From Trichococcus alkaliphilus (GTDB lineage: Bacteria > Bacillota > Bacilli > Lactobacillales > Aerococcaceae): 64,000 bases of DNA. Location: positions 1-64,000 of the forward strand of contig NZ_PXZT01000001.1 of the NCBI RefSeq assembly GCF_003008695.1, given 5' to 3'. A model generated the notes under the pieces. The model saw only the letters and a list, made by a program, of their open reading frames with translations, made no database searches and was not told where the DNA came from. Below, piece after piece: positions 1-8,870 of the stretch. Made by a program: the position numbers and the translations under genes. Position 1 is the stretch's first letter; each line of letters starts with the position of its first letter.

Positions 1-11
1 CCAAAATACAA

Positions 12-39
12 AAAAAGCCAGATTTTTATCTGACTTTTT
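12..39. terminator. hairpin with A/T flanks, probable bidirectional terminator
   Basis: Arms at 12-23 and 28-39 pair over 12 positions with one C/A mismatch around a TTTT loop. The outer part of the stem is A-run against T-run, so it could end transcription in either direction. Nothing identifiable lies to its left inside the window, so it probably serves a gene beyond the edge. Positions 41-130 hold no recognisable gene. Confidence 0.5.
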
Positions 40-133
40 CAGCAGCCTCAAACCACTTTGGCGGGGAATTACGCTCATGATCACGAACTCGAACCCCAAA
101 CCAGAAGATCAGACAATCATACGACCAAACAAA

Positions 134-176
134 AAATAAGAACGGCAACCCAGCGATTGGGTTGCCGTTCTTATTT
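134..176 (-). terminator. Rho-independent terminator of the reductase gene
   Basis: A perfect 15-bp inverted repeat (138-152 with 158-172, loop GCGAT), extended by A-T pairs to 134-176. On the minus strand it is followed by a T-rich run. It lies 16 bases past the stop codon of the minus-strand flavoprotein gene. Confidence 0.85.
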
Positions 177-192
177 GTTACTGGTGATTCAT

Positions 193-1734
193 TTATTCCA
201 TTGATTGAACGTAGCTAGCTGATTGATTCCCTGCTTGGCGTCCGAATACGATGATGTCGGCTACAGCATTGCCGCCGATACGGTTGCTGCCGTGTACGCC
301 TCCGGTAACTTCGCCGGCAGCGTAAAGGCCTTCGATGACAGTGCCTTCCGTGCTGATGACTTGTGCGTTGGAATTGATCTTTAATCCGCCCATTGTATGG
401 TGGATTCCAGGTGCGATTTGGATTGCGTAGTATGGTGCAGCTGCTAATGGGTTAATCATACCTGTTGTACGGTTGAATGCGCCATCCACTTGGGAAGCGA
501 CCGTTTCATTCCATGAAGTCAACGTTTGAGCCAAGGTTGCACTGTCGATTTCCAATTGACCAGCCAAAGCTTCGATTGTTTCATCCGACTGGACAAAGCC
601 TTTTTCGATGTACGTGTTGACTGCTTTCACGCGGTCCTTCACGCCAGCATCAAAAATCAGGTAAGCATAGCCTTCTTCCAAAGCGTTGATCGCTGCCGAA
701 ACAGTGTCGCGTGTTTCCATTTCATTGACGAAACGTTCGCCTTGTTGATTCACAAGGATAGCCCCTTCGCCACGGATCGCTTCAGTGATCAGGTAAGAAG
801 ATTCCTGATGTACGGTTGGGTGGATCTGGATTTGATCCATATCAACGACAGCGGCTCCGATAGCTTCCGCCATTTTGATGCCGTCGCCTGTCGATCCCGG
901 TTGGTTAGTTGTGACATAGCCTTCAAGTTGCGGAGCAAGTTCAGTGACCATATCAAAATCGGCACCGAATCCGCCGGTTGCGATGATGACTGCATCAGAT
1001 GAAACCGTGATTTCACCTTCGTTGTTGAAGTCGACTTTGACGCCGCTCGCTTTATCATCCGTCATGACAATTTCAGTCACATCCGAATTCACGAACACAG
1101 GAATTTCGCGTTCCATGATGTTCGCGTATAAGCCTTCTACCAAATATTGACCGACTGCAGAACCATCTGATGGACGGTGGGTACGGTTCACGCTCATGCC
1201 GCCCGTAACGGTGATGTTGTCCAACGTGATTCCCATTGTGTCCAACCAGTCGATTGCAGGACCAGAATTTTCGACAAGATAGTGCAACAATTCTGGATCG
1301 TTTGTATTTTTTCCGCCTGCTAATGTTTCGTTATAGAACAATTCATTTGAATCTGCGATGCCTTGTTCCGCTTGGAATTTCGTTGCGGATGCGTTCATGC
1401 CTGCAGATGATTTGATTGTGTTTCCGCCGTGTACCGGCATTTTTTCAAAGATGACCGGATTCAAGCCAGCATCTTTCGCTGAAATCGCGGCTGACATGCC
1501 GGAACCACCGGAACCGATGATGATGACGTCATAGCTTTCTTTCAGTTCTTCCGGATCAGAATAGGTAACCTCCGATGCGCCTGTCACAGCCTCCACTGAT
1601 TCAGAACTTGCAGCAACCGATTCCTCACTTTCAACAGCAGCGCTTGAGTCTGCAGCGTTGTCCGTGTTTGCTCCACAACCGGATAACAACATAAACATAC
1701 TTAAAGCAGAAAATAAGCCAATTCTCTTCTTCAT
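193..1734 (-). CDS. secreted flavoprotein, fumarate reductase/flavocytochrome c family lipoprotein
   Basis: A 513-residue FAD-dependent reductase of the fumarate reductase family, likely anchored outside the membrane. The N-terminus is a lipoprotein signal with lipobox LSGC (Cys20), then a Ser/Glu/Ala-rich linker. The FAD dinucleotide motif GSGGSG is at 74-79. Family active-site signatures are present: IQIHPT, EAIRGEGAI (proton-transfer Arg), HHTMGG and GSNRIGG (substrate Arg). There is no full FMN-binding domain; residues 48-54 read EAVTGAS, close to the ApbE flavinylation signature D-x-x-T-G-A-T/S. In Gram-positives such enzymes accept electrons from extracellular electron transfer. Substrate is inferred (fumarate or another enoate such as urocanate). 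RBS GGGGGAG is 7 bases before the ATG. Single-gene unit with its own terminator. Confidence 0.85.
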   Translation of the reverse strand: MKKRIGLFSALSMFMLLSGCGANTDNAADSSAAVESEESVAASSESVEAVTGASEVTYSDPEELKESYDVIIIGSGGSGMSAAISAKDAGLNPVIFEKMPVHGGNTIKSSAGMNASATKFQAEQGIADSNELFYNETLAGGKNTNDPELLHYLVENSGPAIDWLDTMGITLDNITVTGGMSVNRTHRPSDGSAVGQYLVEGLYANIMEREIPVFVNSDVTEIVMTDDKASGVKVDFNNEGEITVSSDAVIIATGGFGADFDMVTELAPQLEGYVTTNQPGSTGDGIKMAEAIGAAVVDMDQIQIHPTVHQESSYLITEAIRGEGAILVNQQGERFVNEMETRDTVSAAINALEEGYAYLIFDAGVKDRVKAVNTYIEKGFVQSDETIEALAGQLEIDSATLAQTLTSWNETVASQVDGAFNRTTGMINPLAAAPYYAIQIAPGIHHTMGGLKINSNAQVISTEGTVIEGLYAAGEVTGGVHGSNRIGGNAVADIIVFGRQAGNQSASYVQSME

Positions 1735-1768
1735 TTTTTACTCCCCCATTTCTTCTACTTACTTTAAT

Positions 1769-1797
1769 ATTGTATTTTTTTTATCATGATTTGTACA
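1769..1797 (-). promoter_or_regulatory. probable promoter of the reductase gene
   Basis: On the minus strand, TGTACA (1792-1797) and TACAAT (1769-1774) are separated by exactly 17 bases, which fits a vegetative -35/-10 pair (4/6 and 5/6 matches). It lies about 35 bases upstream of the start codon. Confidence 0.5.
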
Positions 1798-1912
1798 GTA
1801 ATAATTTTACAAATATGGCTTTCTGATAATATTCTTATTTATTACCGAGATGGTGCATCGGAAACTTTTATATTTTATGCACAATCTTTTCAACTGTGAA
1901 GGCAATGCTAAA

Positions 1913-1961
1913 AAAACAGTGGCGAACCCAATATGCAGATACTTGGGTTCGCCACTGTTTT
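1913..1961 (-). terminator. terminator of the ABC ATPase gene
   Basis: A perfect 19-bp inverted repeat, 1913-1931 against 1943-1961, with an 11-base loop. The minus strand continues into a T run (complement of the A run at 1911-1916). It lies 17 bases past the stop of the ABC gene and may also work in the other direction. Confidence 0.85.
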
Positions 1962-1978
1962 CTATTGATTCAGATGCT

Positions 1979-2752
1979 TCATTTCGGAAAAACCGCCAGC
2001 CTGTCCTTGGACATGCGGATCATCTGCACCGGTTTTTCGTAGAAATCATTCAAGATTTCCTCTTTCAGCAAGTCGCTTGTTTTGCCTGTCTTATGGATGG
2101 AACCGTCCTTCAGCAGCATCAGTTTCTTGAAGCACGGCAGGATTTCCTCGGTGTGGTGGCTGACGTAGATCATTGTCGGCCCTTCAGGCTCATCGGCGAT
2201 CCGCTGGATATCCTCCAAAAGTTTTTCTTTTGCGAACAGGTCCAAGCCGTTGCAGGGTTCGTCCAAAATCAGAATTTCCGGGTCGGCCATTAGAGCACGA
2301 GCGATCAAAATGATCTGCTGTTGCCCTTGGGACAGGATGCCGTAGCGAAACCCGATCAGTTCTTTGCCGCCGCATTTGATCAGCAGGTCCAGCGCCTGTT
2401 GTTTTTCGACTTCAGTCGGGACGGTCCAGACGCCGATCGAAGCGAACTTCCCGCTCAATACGATGTGCTCGGCGATGTCGTTGGGATTCAGCTGTTGCTG
2501 CAAGGCCGAGCTGACCCAGCCTATCCGTTTGCGCAAGTCGGGGATGGCAGTCTGCCCGAAAGTCTCGCCCAACACGACCAGTTTGCCGCTGCTGGGCCAC
2601 AGATAGCCGTTCAACAGTTGCAGCAAGGTTGTCTTGCCGGAGCCATTCAAGCCGAGTATGGCCCAGTGCTCGCCTTTTTTTGCGTGCCAATTGATGTCGT
2701 TCAAAATTTTCCGGTTATCGCGAATGACATTCACGTGGTCAAATCTGATCAT
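1979..2752 (-). CDS. ABC transporter ATP-binding protein (YlmA/ModF-like)
   Basis: A 257-residue single ABC nucleotide-binding domain. From the chosen Met: Walker A GLNGSGKT at 34-41, signature LSQGQ at 140-144, Walker B LILDEP at 161-166, and a switch region SHHTEE near the C-terminus. It resembles the B. subtilis YlmA group, whose substrate is unknown. No permease gene is adjacent, so it may act with a distant partner or have a non-transport role. The frame is open 33 codons further upstream, but the start MIRFDHVNV directly follows a GGGGTGATGG ribosome binding site, so the shorter form is chosen. Monocistronic with a strong terminator. Confidence 0.8.
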   Translation of the reverse strand: MIRFDHVNVIRDNRKILNDINWHAKKGEHWAILGLNGSGKTTLLQLLNGYLWPSSGKLVVLGETFGQTAIPDLRKRIGWVSSALQQQLNPNDIAEHIVLSGKFASIGVWTVPTEVEKQQALDLLIKCGGKELIGFRYGILSQGQQQIILIARALMADPEILILDEPCNGLDLFAKEKLLEDIQRIADEPEGPTMIYVSHHTEEILPCFKKLMLLKDGSIHKTGKTSDLLKEEILNDFYEKPVQMIRMSKDRLAVFPK

Positions 2753-2926
2753 TCCATCACCCCATCTAAAGTTTTGTGGTTCTTGGGTATCTATATTGCG
2801 AATATACCACATCTGCCGCGTGCAGAAAAGGCTTTCGCCAGCACACACCATACGCAGTATAAAAATGAGAAAAGCATCGCATCACACCGCAATGTCATCT
2901 ATACTATAGAATGAGGTGAAAAATGT

Positions 2927-3796
2927 ATGGAACAAAACAAAGAAAAAGTATCCTTGATCATAGAAGGGGGCGCCATGCGGGGTGTCTTTTGCGCAGGAGT
3001 CATCAGCACAATGCTGCGTCAAAAAATCTACTTGGATTATGTGATTGGGGTCTCTTCCGGATCGGTCAATGGCATCAATTATATCAGCCAAGATCTTACC
3101 CGCACAAAAGCTTCATTTGTTGATATCGCCGCAAATCCGGCTTTTTCCGGGATGAAATACCTGCTCAATGGCCAGGGTTATTTTAACACCAAATACATCT
3201 ATGAAGATGCGATCACGACCGACATTCCCTTTCATTTCGATTCTTTCAAGCAGAATCCGGCTTCCATGAAGATTGTTGCGACCGACATGGATACCGCAGA
3301 GCCTGTGTATTTCGACAAGGAAGACATCGCAACCACCGAGGAATTGGCGCTCAAAATCAGAGCTTCTTCCACTGTGCCGTTGCTGATGCCGCCTACCGAG
3401 ATCAATGGCAAATTCTATCTGGACGGCGGCATCGTCGACTCGCTTCCAATCGAAAAAGCGATCGCAGACGGCAACCAAAAACACGTGATTCTGCTGACGC
3501 GTCCGCGTGGCTACATCAAGGAAAAGCAGCGCTTCAATGCCATCATCCGGCAGCAACTGCGGGCCTATCCCGAAGTCATTGCAGCCATCGAACAGCGGCA
3601 CATCGCCTACAACCGATCGATGGAATTGATCGACCAATTGGAACAGGAAAACAAAGCTTTCGTCATCGCGCCCGACCAGCTTTCCATAGGCAGGATGGAA
3701 CGGAACGTGCAGCGTTTGGATGCTTACTACCAATATGCAGAACGAGCCGCGGAAAGGCAACTGCCTGAGTTGCAGGACTTTTTGTCAAACCGCTGA
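2927..3796 (+). CDS. patatin-like phospholipase family protein
   Basis: A 289-residue cytoplasmic patatin-fold acyl hydrolase. It has the oxyanion-hole motif GGAMRG (14-19), the nucleophile elbow GVSSG with Ser43, and the catalytic DGG at 166-168, giving the Ser-Asp dyad of the RssA/YlbK-type patatin group. The C-terminal 90 residues are the charged helical tail usual for this subfamily (DUF6363-like; I am less sure of that name). The RBS GAGGTG precedes it; an out-of-frame ATG lies 4 bases upstream at 2923. Divergent from the ABC gene. Lipid or ester hydrolysis is inferred from the fold; the natural substrate is unknown. Confidence 0.85.
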   Translation: MEQNKEKVSLIIEGGAMRGVFCAGVISTMLRQKIYLDYVIGVSSGSVNGINYISQDLTRTKASFVDIAANPAFSGMKYLLNGQGYFNTKYIYEDAITTDIPFHFDSFKQNPASMKIVATDMDTAEPVYFDKEDIATTEELALKIRASSTVPLLMPPTEINGKFYLDGGIVDSLPIEKAIADGNQKHVILLTRPRGYIKEKQRFNAIIRQQLRAYPEVIAAIEQRHIAYNRSMELIDQLEQENKAFVIAPDQLSIGRMERNVQRLDAYYQYAERAAERQLPELQDFLSNR

Positions 3797-3854
3797 TCCG
3801 CACAAAAGAATCATCCGGCACGTTCATTTTGGACAATTATTAGAAATAAGTGAA

Positions 3855-3869
3855 AATAATATGAAAATT
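3855..3869. promoter_or_regulatory. CodY-like box upstream of the ilv promoter
   Basis: AATAATATGAAAATT matches the CodY consensus AATTTTCWGAAAATT at 12 of 15 positions, with the right half perfect. It ends 4 bases before the -35 hexamer. A weaker 10/15 match sits at 3835-3849. CodY binds such sites when branched-chain amino acids are plentiful, and codY itself is at 32371-33189. Binding is inferred. Confidence 0.5.
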
Positions 3870-3873
3870 ACCG

Positions 3874-3902
3874 TTGACACTCTCATGTAAATCTTATATG
3901 AT
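3874..3902 (+). promoter_or_regulatory. promoter of the ilv operon
   Basis: A consensus -35 TTGACA (3874-3879) is followed after exactly 17 bases by TATGAT (3897-3902). Transcription would begin around 3909, leaving about 250 bases of leader before ilvB. This is one of the best sigma-A promoters in the window. Confidence 0.85.
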
Positions 3903-3954
3903 TATATCAATCACTTAAGCAATAACAAATCCATATAGAAATCAGGTATCCCAT

Positions 3955-4002
3955 ATGAAAACGATGAATCCACTAAACATTATTATCGTCTTAATGATCT
4001 AG
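3955..4002 (+). CDS. ilv leader peptide (attenuation control peptide)
   Basis: A 15-codon reading frame, MKTMNPLNIIIVLMI then TAG. Seven of 15 residues are Leu, Ile or Val, including three consecutive Ile codons followed by Val and Leu. It starts about 45 bases after the likely transcription start and ends 3 bases before a strong hairpin (4006-4040). This is the architecture of a ribosome-stalling leader peptide, known for ilv operons of Lactococcus and enterobacteria. The Shine-Dalgarno is weak (AGG at 3944-3946); the second Met (3964) could also initiate. Function is inferred from composition and position. Confidence 0.75.
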   Translation: MKTMNPLNIIIVLMI

Positions 4003-4005
4003 GAG

Positions 4006-4106
4006 TTAAACACTGTAGAAATTTTTTACAGATTGTTTAAGTCCTATTTGTGGTAATCAAATGGGATGAAGCATCCCATCATTGATTGATGAGGATGCTT
4101 TTTTTT
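4006..4106 (+). terminator. ilv attenuator: pause hairpin, antiterminator and terminator
   Basis: Three structures follow the leader peptide. Hairpin 1 pairs 4006-4017 with 4027-4040 (7+5 bp with a 2-base bulge). A competing hairpin pairs 4061-4068 with 4072-4079 (8 bp, 3-base loop). The terminator pairs 4069-4081 with 4087-4100 (one bulged A) and runs into eight T at 4099-4106. The middle hairpin uses the 5' arm of the terminator, so the two exclude each other. I infer that stalling at Ile/Leu/Val codons favours read-through. No T-box consensus is present in the leader. Confidence 0.75.
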
Positions 4107-4155
4107 ATCCATATTGCAAACGGACATAGGAAACACGAGAAACGGGGAGATTAAC

Positions 4156-5856
4156 ATGGAATCTGAAATGAAAACTAAAACAAAAACTGGCGTAACCCTT
4201 CTTGTTGAAGCGTTGAAAAATGAAGGTGTTGAAGTTCTGTTCGGCTATCCAGGCGGCGCTGTTCTTCACATCTACGATGAATTCTACAAATCCGAATCGA
4301 ATCACGTATTGACCAGACACGAACAAGGCGCTGTCCATGCAGCTGACGGATACGCCCGCGCTACCGGCAAACCTGGCGTCTGCATCGTTACAAGCGGCCC
4401 CGGCGCAACAAATGCGTTGACCGGAATCGCAACCGCTCAAATGGATTCCATTCCATTAGTCGTAATCACTGGCCAAGTACACGAAGCAGGCATCGGCAAG
4501 GATGCTTTCCAGGAAACGGACATGATCGGCATGACGACACCTGTGACGAAATACAACTATCAAGTGCGTAATGCCAAGGATATCCCGCGCATCATCCACG
4601 AAGCTTTCTACCTTGCGAACACAGGCAGAAAAGGACCGGTCGTCATCGACATACCAAAAAACATCGGTATCCAGGAAGTCACCTTCGAGGAGTACAACCA
4701 ACCCGAAAAAAATCTGCCGGGTTACAAACCGGAATGTCTGCCTGTGCCTGAGCAGATCGCTAAAGTGAACGAAGCGATCGCAGCAAGCAAAAAACCGATC
4801 ATTTTGGCCGGTCAAGGCGTTATCCATGCCCAGGCTGAAAAAGAACTCATGGCCTTCGCGGAATACTACCAAATTCCCGTTGTAAACACGCTGTTGGGTC
4901 TGGGTAGCTTCCCTATCAAACATGACCTGGCATTGGGCATGGGCGGCATGCACGGCTCTTATGCTTCGAATATGGCTTTGATGGAATGTGACTTGCTTCT
5001 CAACTTCGGGGCACGCTTCGATGACCGTGTCGCAAGCGACCCAACCAATTTTGCTCCCGATGCAGTCATTGTCCATGTTGACATCGATAATGCCGAAATC
5101 GGCAAAATCATGCACACCGATATCCCGGTATTGTCTGATGCCAGATTGGCTCTGATCATGCTGAACGACACGAAATTGGCTGAAGTGCCTGACCACTCCG
5201 TTTGGTTCAGCCATGTGATGGACAACAAAAAGAAACACCCTTTCGGTTATGAAAAATCCGATACTTTCATCAAGCCGCAACATGTAATCGAGCAAGTCGG
5301 TGAATTGACTCATGGTGAAGCCATTGTTGTAACCGACGTTGGCCAACATCAGATGTGGGCGGCTCAATATTATCCGTTCAAGTACGGCAAGCAATTGCTG
5401 ACAAGCGGCGGCTTGGGAACGATGGGCTTCGGCATTCCGGCAGCGATTGGTGCTCAAATGGCCTATCCTGACAAAACGGTTGTCTGCTTCGTCGGCGACG
5501 GCGGTTTCCAGATGACCAACCAAGAATTGGCGATCCTGAATGCCAACAGGTTGAATGTGAAATACTTTATCCTGAATAATGAAGTACTGGGCATGGTTCA
5601 TCAATGGCAGAACAAGTTCTATAAAGGCCGTTACTCTCATTCTGAGATTCCGGATTCACCTGATTTCGTCAAACTGGCTGATGCTTACGGCATCACAGCT
5701 GCGCGAGTATCCGATCCCGATAAAGTGGATGAAGCGATCCAGACAGCCTTGAATTATCCTGGTCCTTATGTCTTGGATATCCTGATTTCCAAAGATGAAT
5801 TGGTATACCCTATGGTTGCTTCAGGCAGGCCAAATAACGAAATGGAAGGTGTGTAG
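4156..5856 (+). CDS. ilvB: acetolactate synthase large (catalytic) subunit
   Basis: A 566-residue ThDP-dependent enzyme that condenses two pyruvates to acetolactate (valine/leucine) or pyruvate with 2-oxobutyrate to acetohydroxybutyrate (isoleucine). The N-terminal PYR domain carries catalytic Glu56 in TRHEQGAVHAADG; a central FAD-binding domain follows; the C-terminal ThDP motif is GDG (447-449) with NN at 474-475. It is the biosynthetic, regulated type because a small subunit gene follows after 4 bases. The frame is open to a TTG at 4114, next to the attenuator T-run, but ATG 4156 has the RBS GGGGAG and is chosen. Confidence 0.95.
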   Translation: MESEMKTKTKTGVTLLVEALKNEGVEVLFGYPGGAVLHIYDEFYKSESNHVLTRHEQGAVHAADGYARATGKPGVCIVTSGPGATNALTGIATAQMDSIPLVVITGQVHEAGIGKDAFQETDMIGMTTPVTKYNYQVRNAKDIPRIIHEAFYLANTGRKGPVVIDIPKNIGIQEVTFEEYNQPEKNLPGYKPECLPVPEQIAKVNEAIAASKKPIILAGQGVIHAQAEKELMAFAEYYQIPVVNTLLGLGSFPIKHDLALGMGGMHGSYASNMALMECDLLLNFGARFDDRVASDPTNFAPDAVIVHVDIDNAEIGKIMHTDIPVLSDARLALIMLNDTKLAEVPDHSVWFSHVMDNKKKHPFGYEKSDTFIKPQHVIEQVGELTHGEAIVVTDVGQHQMWAAQYYPFKYGKQLLTSGGLGTMGFGIPAAIGAQMAYPDKTVVCFVGDGGFQMTNQELAILNANRLNVKYFILNNEVLGMVHQWQNKFYKGRYSHSEIPDSPDFVKLADAYGITAARVSDPDKVDEAIQTALNYPGPYVLDILISKDELVYPMVASGRPNNEMEGV

Positions 5857-5860
5857 GACG

Positions 5861-6121
5861 ATGCTAAGATTAATCCAAGCCAAAGTCGTGAATAAACCCG
5901 GCGTTTTGAACCGTATCACGCAAGTAATCCTGAAGCCGCAATACAACATCGACACCTTGACGCTGACAGGTACGGAAGATTATGACGTATCTTTGATCAC
6001 AGTCGGCATCAACTTCGATACCTTGGATGCAGCTGAATTATTGACGAAACAATTGGAAAAACAAGTCGACGTCATCAGCGCAACCGACATCACCGAAAAG
6101 CGTTTAGGCCTAAGAGCTTAA
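5861..6121 (+). CDS. ilvN: acetolactate synthase small (regulatory) subunit
   Basis: An 86-residue single ACT domain, the short form of the acetolactate synthase regulatory subunit; longer versions carry a second domain. The opening (MLRLIQAKVVNKPGVLNRI) is the ACT beta-alpha unit with the conserved N-K-P-G-V-L valine-binding turn. It binds IlvB and confers activation and valine feedback. The start is ATG 5861, 4 bases after the ilvB stop; the longer frame overlapping ilvB is rejected. An 87-base gap separates it from ilvC. Confidence 0.9.
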   Translation: MLRLIQAKVVNKPGVLNRITQVILKPQYNIDTLTLTGTEDYDVSLITVGINFDTLDAAELLTKQLEKQVDVISATDITEKRLGLRA

Positions 6122-6193
6122 TTCCAACCAACCGCACTACCCTACTGACCGAATCAAATTGCTTAAAAAGCATTGAGAATATAAAAAAAATAA

Positions 6194-7204
<1,011 letters not shown>

Positions 7205-7287
7205 TGAATCAGATGTAGGTTGAGAGCATCCTTATTTTTAAGCCTTCTCTCTTCATCATTGTATTCAATAGATTAGGAGCAGATAGA

Positions 7288-8550
7288 ATGACGGATGAGT
7301 TAGTGAACAAAGAAGACGTGCTTAAAGCATATAAAGTACTGCGCAACGTGGTCAAGCAGACACCTTTGCAGCATGATGCATATCTATCGCAGAAGTATCA
7401 TGCCAACATCTTTTTGAAGCGGGAGGACCTTCAGATCGTCCGCTCCTTCAAATTGAGAGGCGCCTATTATGCCATTTCGCAGCTGAGCGAAGCCGAAACG
7501 GAGACCGGGGTAATCTGTGCCTCCGCCGGAAACCATGCGCAAGGGGTAGCTTATACCTGTAATCATTTGGCTATCAACGCTACCATCTTCATGCCGTCGA
7601 CAACGCCTTCCCAAAAAATAGACCAAGTCCGTTATTTCGGGAAAGAGTATGTTGAAATCAAACTGATCGGCGATACCTTCGACGAGTCAAACGAAGCCGC
7701 TCATGCCTATGCGGATGAACACAACCTGACTTTCATTGAACCTTTCAATGATCGCAATGTGATCGCCGGGCAAGGCACTTTGGCAGTGGAAATCCACCAG
7801 GATCTCGTTGCTGAAGGCGAAACGGCCGACATGGTATTCGCAGCGATCGGCGGTGGCGGCTTGATTTCAGGCGTCAGTAGCTACATGAAGGAAGCCATGC
7901 CCGAAACGAAGATCATCGGCGTGGAGTCCTTGGGCGCTCCTGGCATGAAAGTTTCTCTTGATGCGAATAAAGTGACGACTTTGACTGATATTGATAAATT
8001 CTGTGATGGGACAGCCGTAGCGACTGTCGGTGATTTGACTTTCAGACACTGCCAACAAAATGTCGATGACATCCTGATTGTGCCTGAAGGACAAGTTTGC
8101 GGAACCATCATCGATTTATACACTAAACAAGCTATCGTAGCGGAACCATCCGGCGCACTCTCCGTTTCTGCCTTGGAACAATACAAAGATGAAATCAGAG
8201 ATAAAACAGTCGTCTGCATCGTCAGCGGCGGTAACAACGATATCAATCGGATGGCTGAAATTGATGAACGCTCCCTACTCTATCAAGGTCTGAAGCACTA
8301 CTTCATCGTGAACTTCCCGCAGAGGGCCGGCGCGCTGAAAGAGTTCGTGAATGACATATTGGGCGGCAACGATGACATCACCAAGTTTGAATATACGAAA
8401 AAGGTCCATCGCAGCGAAGGACCTGTACTGATCGGAATCTTGTTGAAAAATAAGGACGATATCGAGGGCTTGCTCAGCAGGCTCGAAAAATTCGATCCGC
8501 ATTACATTTCGGTTAACGAGAATTCCAAACTGTATTCCTTCCTGATCTGA
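7288..8550 (+). CDS. ilvA: threonine dehydratase (deaminase), biosynthetic
   Basis: A 420-residue PLP enzyme that deaminates threonine to 2-oxobutyrate, the first step of isoleucine synthesis. The PLP Lys is K55 in [10 protein letters not shown]; the phosphate-binding GGGGL loop is near residue 190; a single ACT-like regulatory domain fills about 330-420. This length and one-domain regulatory region match the Bacillus/Firmicute type. RBS AGGAG is at about 7276. It is the last gene of the ilv transcript, 83 bases after ilvC without a convincing terminator between, and followed by a good terminator. Confidence 0.93.
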   Translation: MTDELVNKEDVLKAYKVLRNVVKQTPLQHDAYLSQKYHANIFLKREDLQIVRSFKLRGAYYAISQLSEAETETGVICASAGNHAQGVAYTCNHLAINATIFMPSTTPSQKIDQVRYFGKEYVEIKLIGDTFDESNEAAHAYADEHNLTFIEPFNDRNVIAGQGTLAVEIHQDLVAEGETADMVFAAIGGGGLISGVSSYMKEAMPETKIIGVESLGAPGMKVSLDANKVTTLTDIDKFCDGTAVATVGDLTFRHCQQNVDDILIVPEGQVCGTIIDLYTKQAIVAEPSGALSVSALEQYKDEIRDKTVVCIVSGGNNDINRMAEIDERSLLYQGLKHYFIVNFPQRAGALKEFVNDILGGNDDITKFEYTKKVHRSEGPVLIGILLKNKDDIEGLLSRLEKFDPHYISVNENSKLYSFLI

Positions 8551-8576
8551 TCCGGACCAATTCTACAAAGTAACTT

Positions 8577-8620
8577 AAAAACTGACGTGAGCCACTTGAG
8601 AGGCTTGCGTCAGTTTTTTT
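8577..8620 (+). terminator. terminator of the ilv operon
   Basis: Outer arms 8577-8586 and 8608-8617 pair perfectly over 10 bp, with a weaker inner stem, followed by a T run to 8620. It begins 27 bases after the ilvA stop. Confidence 0.85.
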
Positions 8621-8681
8621 TGATTTGTTGGTTTGATTGGCGGCGGGTGGCGGACTGGTGAGGCCTTGTGCAGGCGGAAAA

Positions 8682-8764
8682 CATGGATAATTGTGAAGTA
8701 TTCATGGTTTCAGACCAATATGTTACCGAAAAGATGAATAAAACCAAAGTATTCATCTTTTCGG
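8682..8764. repeat. pair of related hairpins in the ilvA-oppA gap
   Basis: Hairpin A pairs 8682-8689 with 8699-8706 (8 bp, one G-U). Hairpin B pairs 8726-8740 with 8750-8764 (15 bp, perfect). Both have 9-base loops and share the inner arm TATTCAT with its complement, so they look like two copies of one element. Neither is followed by a T run. No gene is credible in 8621-8814. This could be a short interspersed palindromic repeat or a paired RNA structure. Confidence 0.5.
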
Positions 8765-8814
8765 CCCCGAACCCGATACCACCGCGAAGTATCATTTCTC
8801 CCACGCTCTCCAGA

Positions 8815-8860
8815 AACCCAAAGAAGGACCGACTCGGTTGAGTCGGCCCTTCTTTGGGTT
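8815..8860 (-). terminator. long hairpin after oppA (possible terminator)
   Basis: Arms 8815-8835 and 8840-8860 pair over 20 of 21 positions (one A/C mismatch) with a 4-base loop. It lies 10 bases past the oppA stop. There is no real T run on either strand, so it may act as a 3' RNA-stabilising hairpin rather than a classical terminator. Confidence 0.55.
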
Positions 8861-8870
8861 CTAAAAATTC

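Noticed and set aside
41-130. Possible remnant gene or tRNA-like T-arm (GGGTTCGAG on the minus strand)
   Set aside because: No acceptor stem, no cloverleaf and no open frame with a start; too short to support a call.
526-1002. 158-codon open frame antisense to the flavoprotein gene
   Set aside because: It lies wholly inside a well-supported gene, lacks an RBS and has no recognisable domain; typical shadow frame.
4006-4106. T-box riboswitch for ilv
   Set aside because: No AGGGTGGNACCGCG-like T-box sequence or specifier stem was found; the leader-peptide model fits better.
8610-8804. 64-codon minus-strand open frame covering the paired hairpins
   Set aside because: The frame is explained by palindromic sequence, lacks an RBS and shows no protein-like composition.
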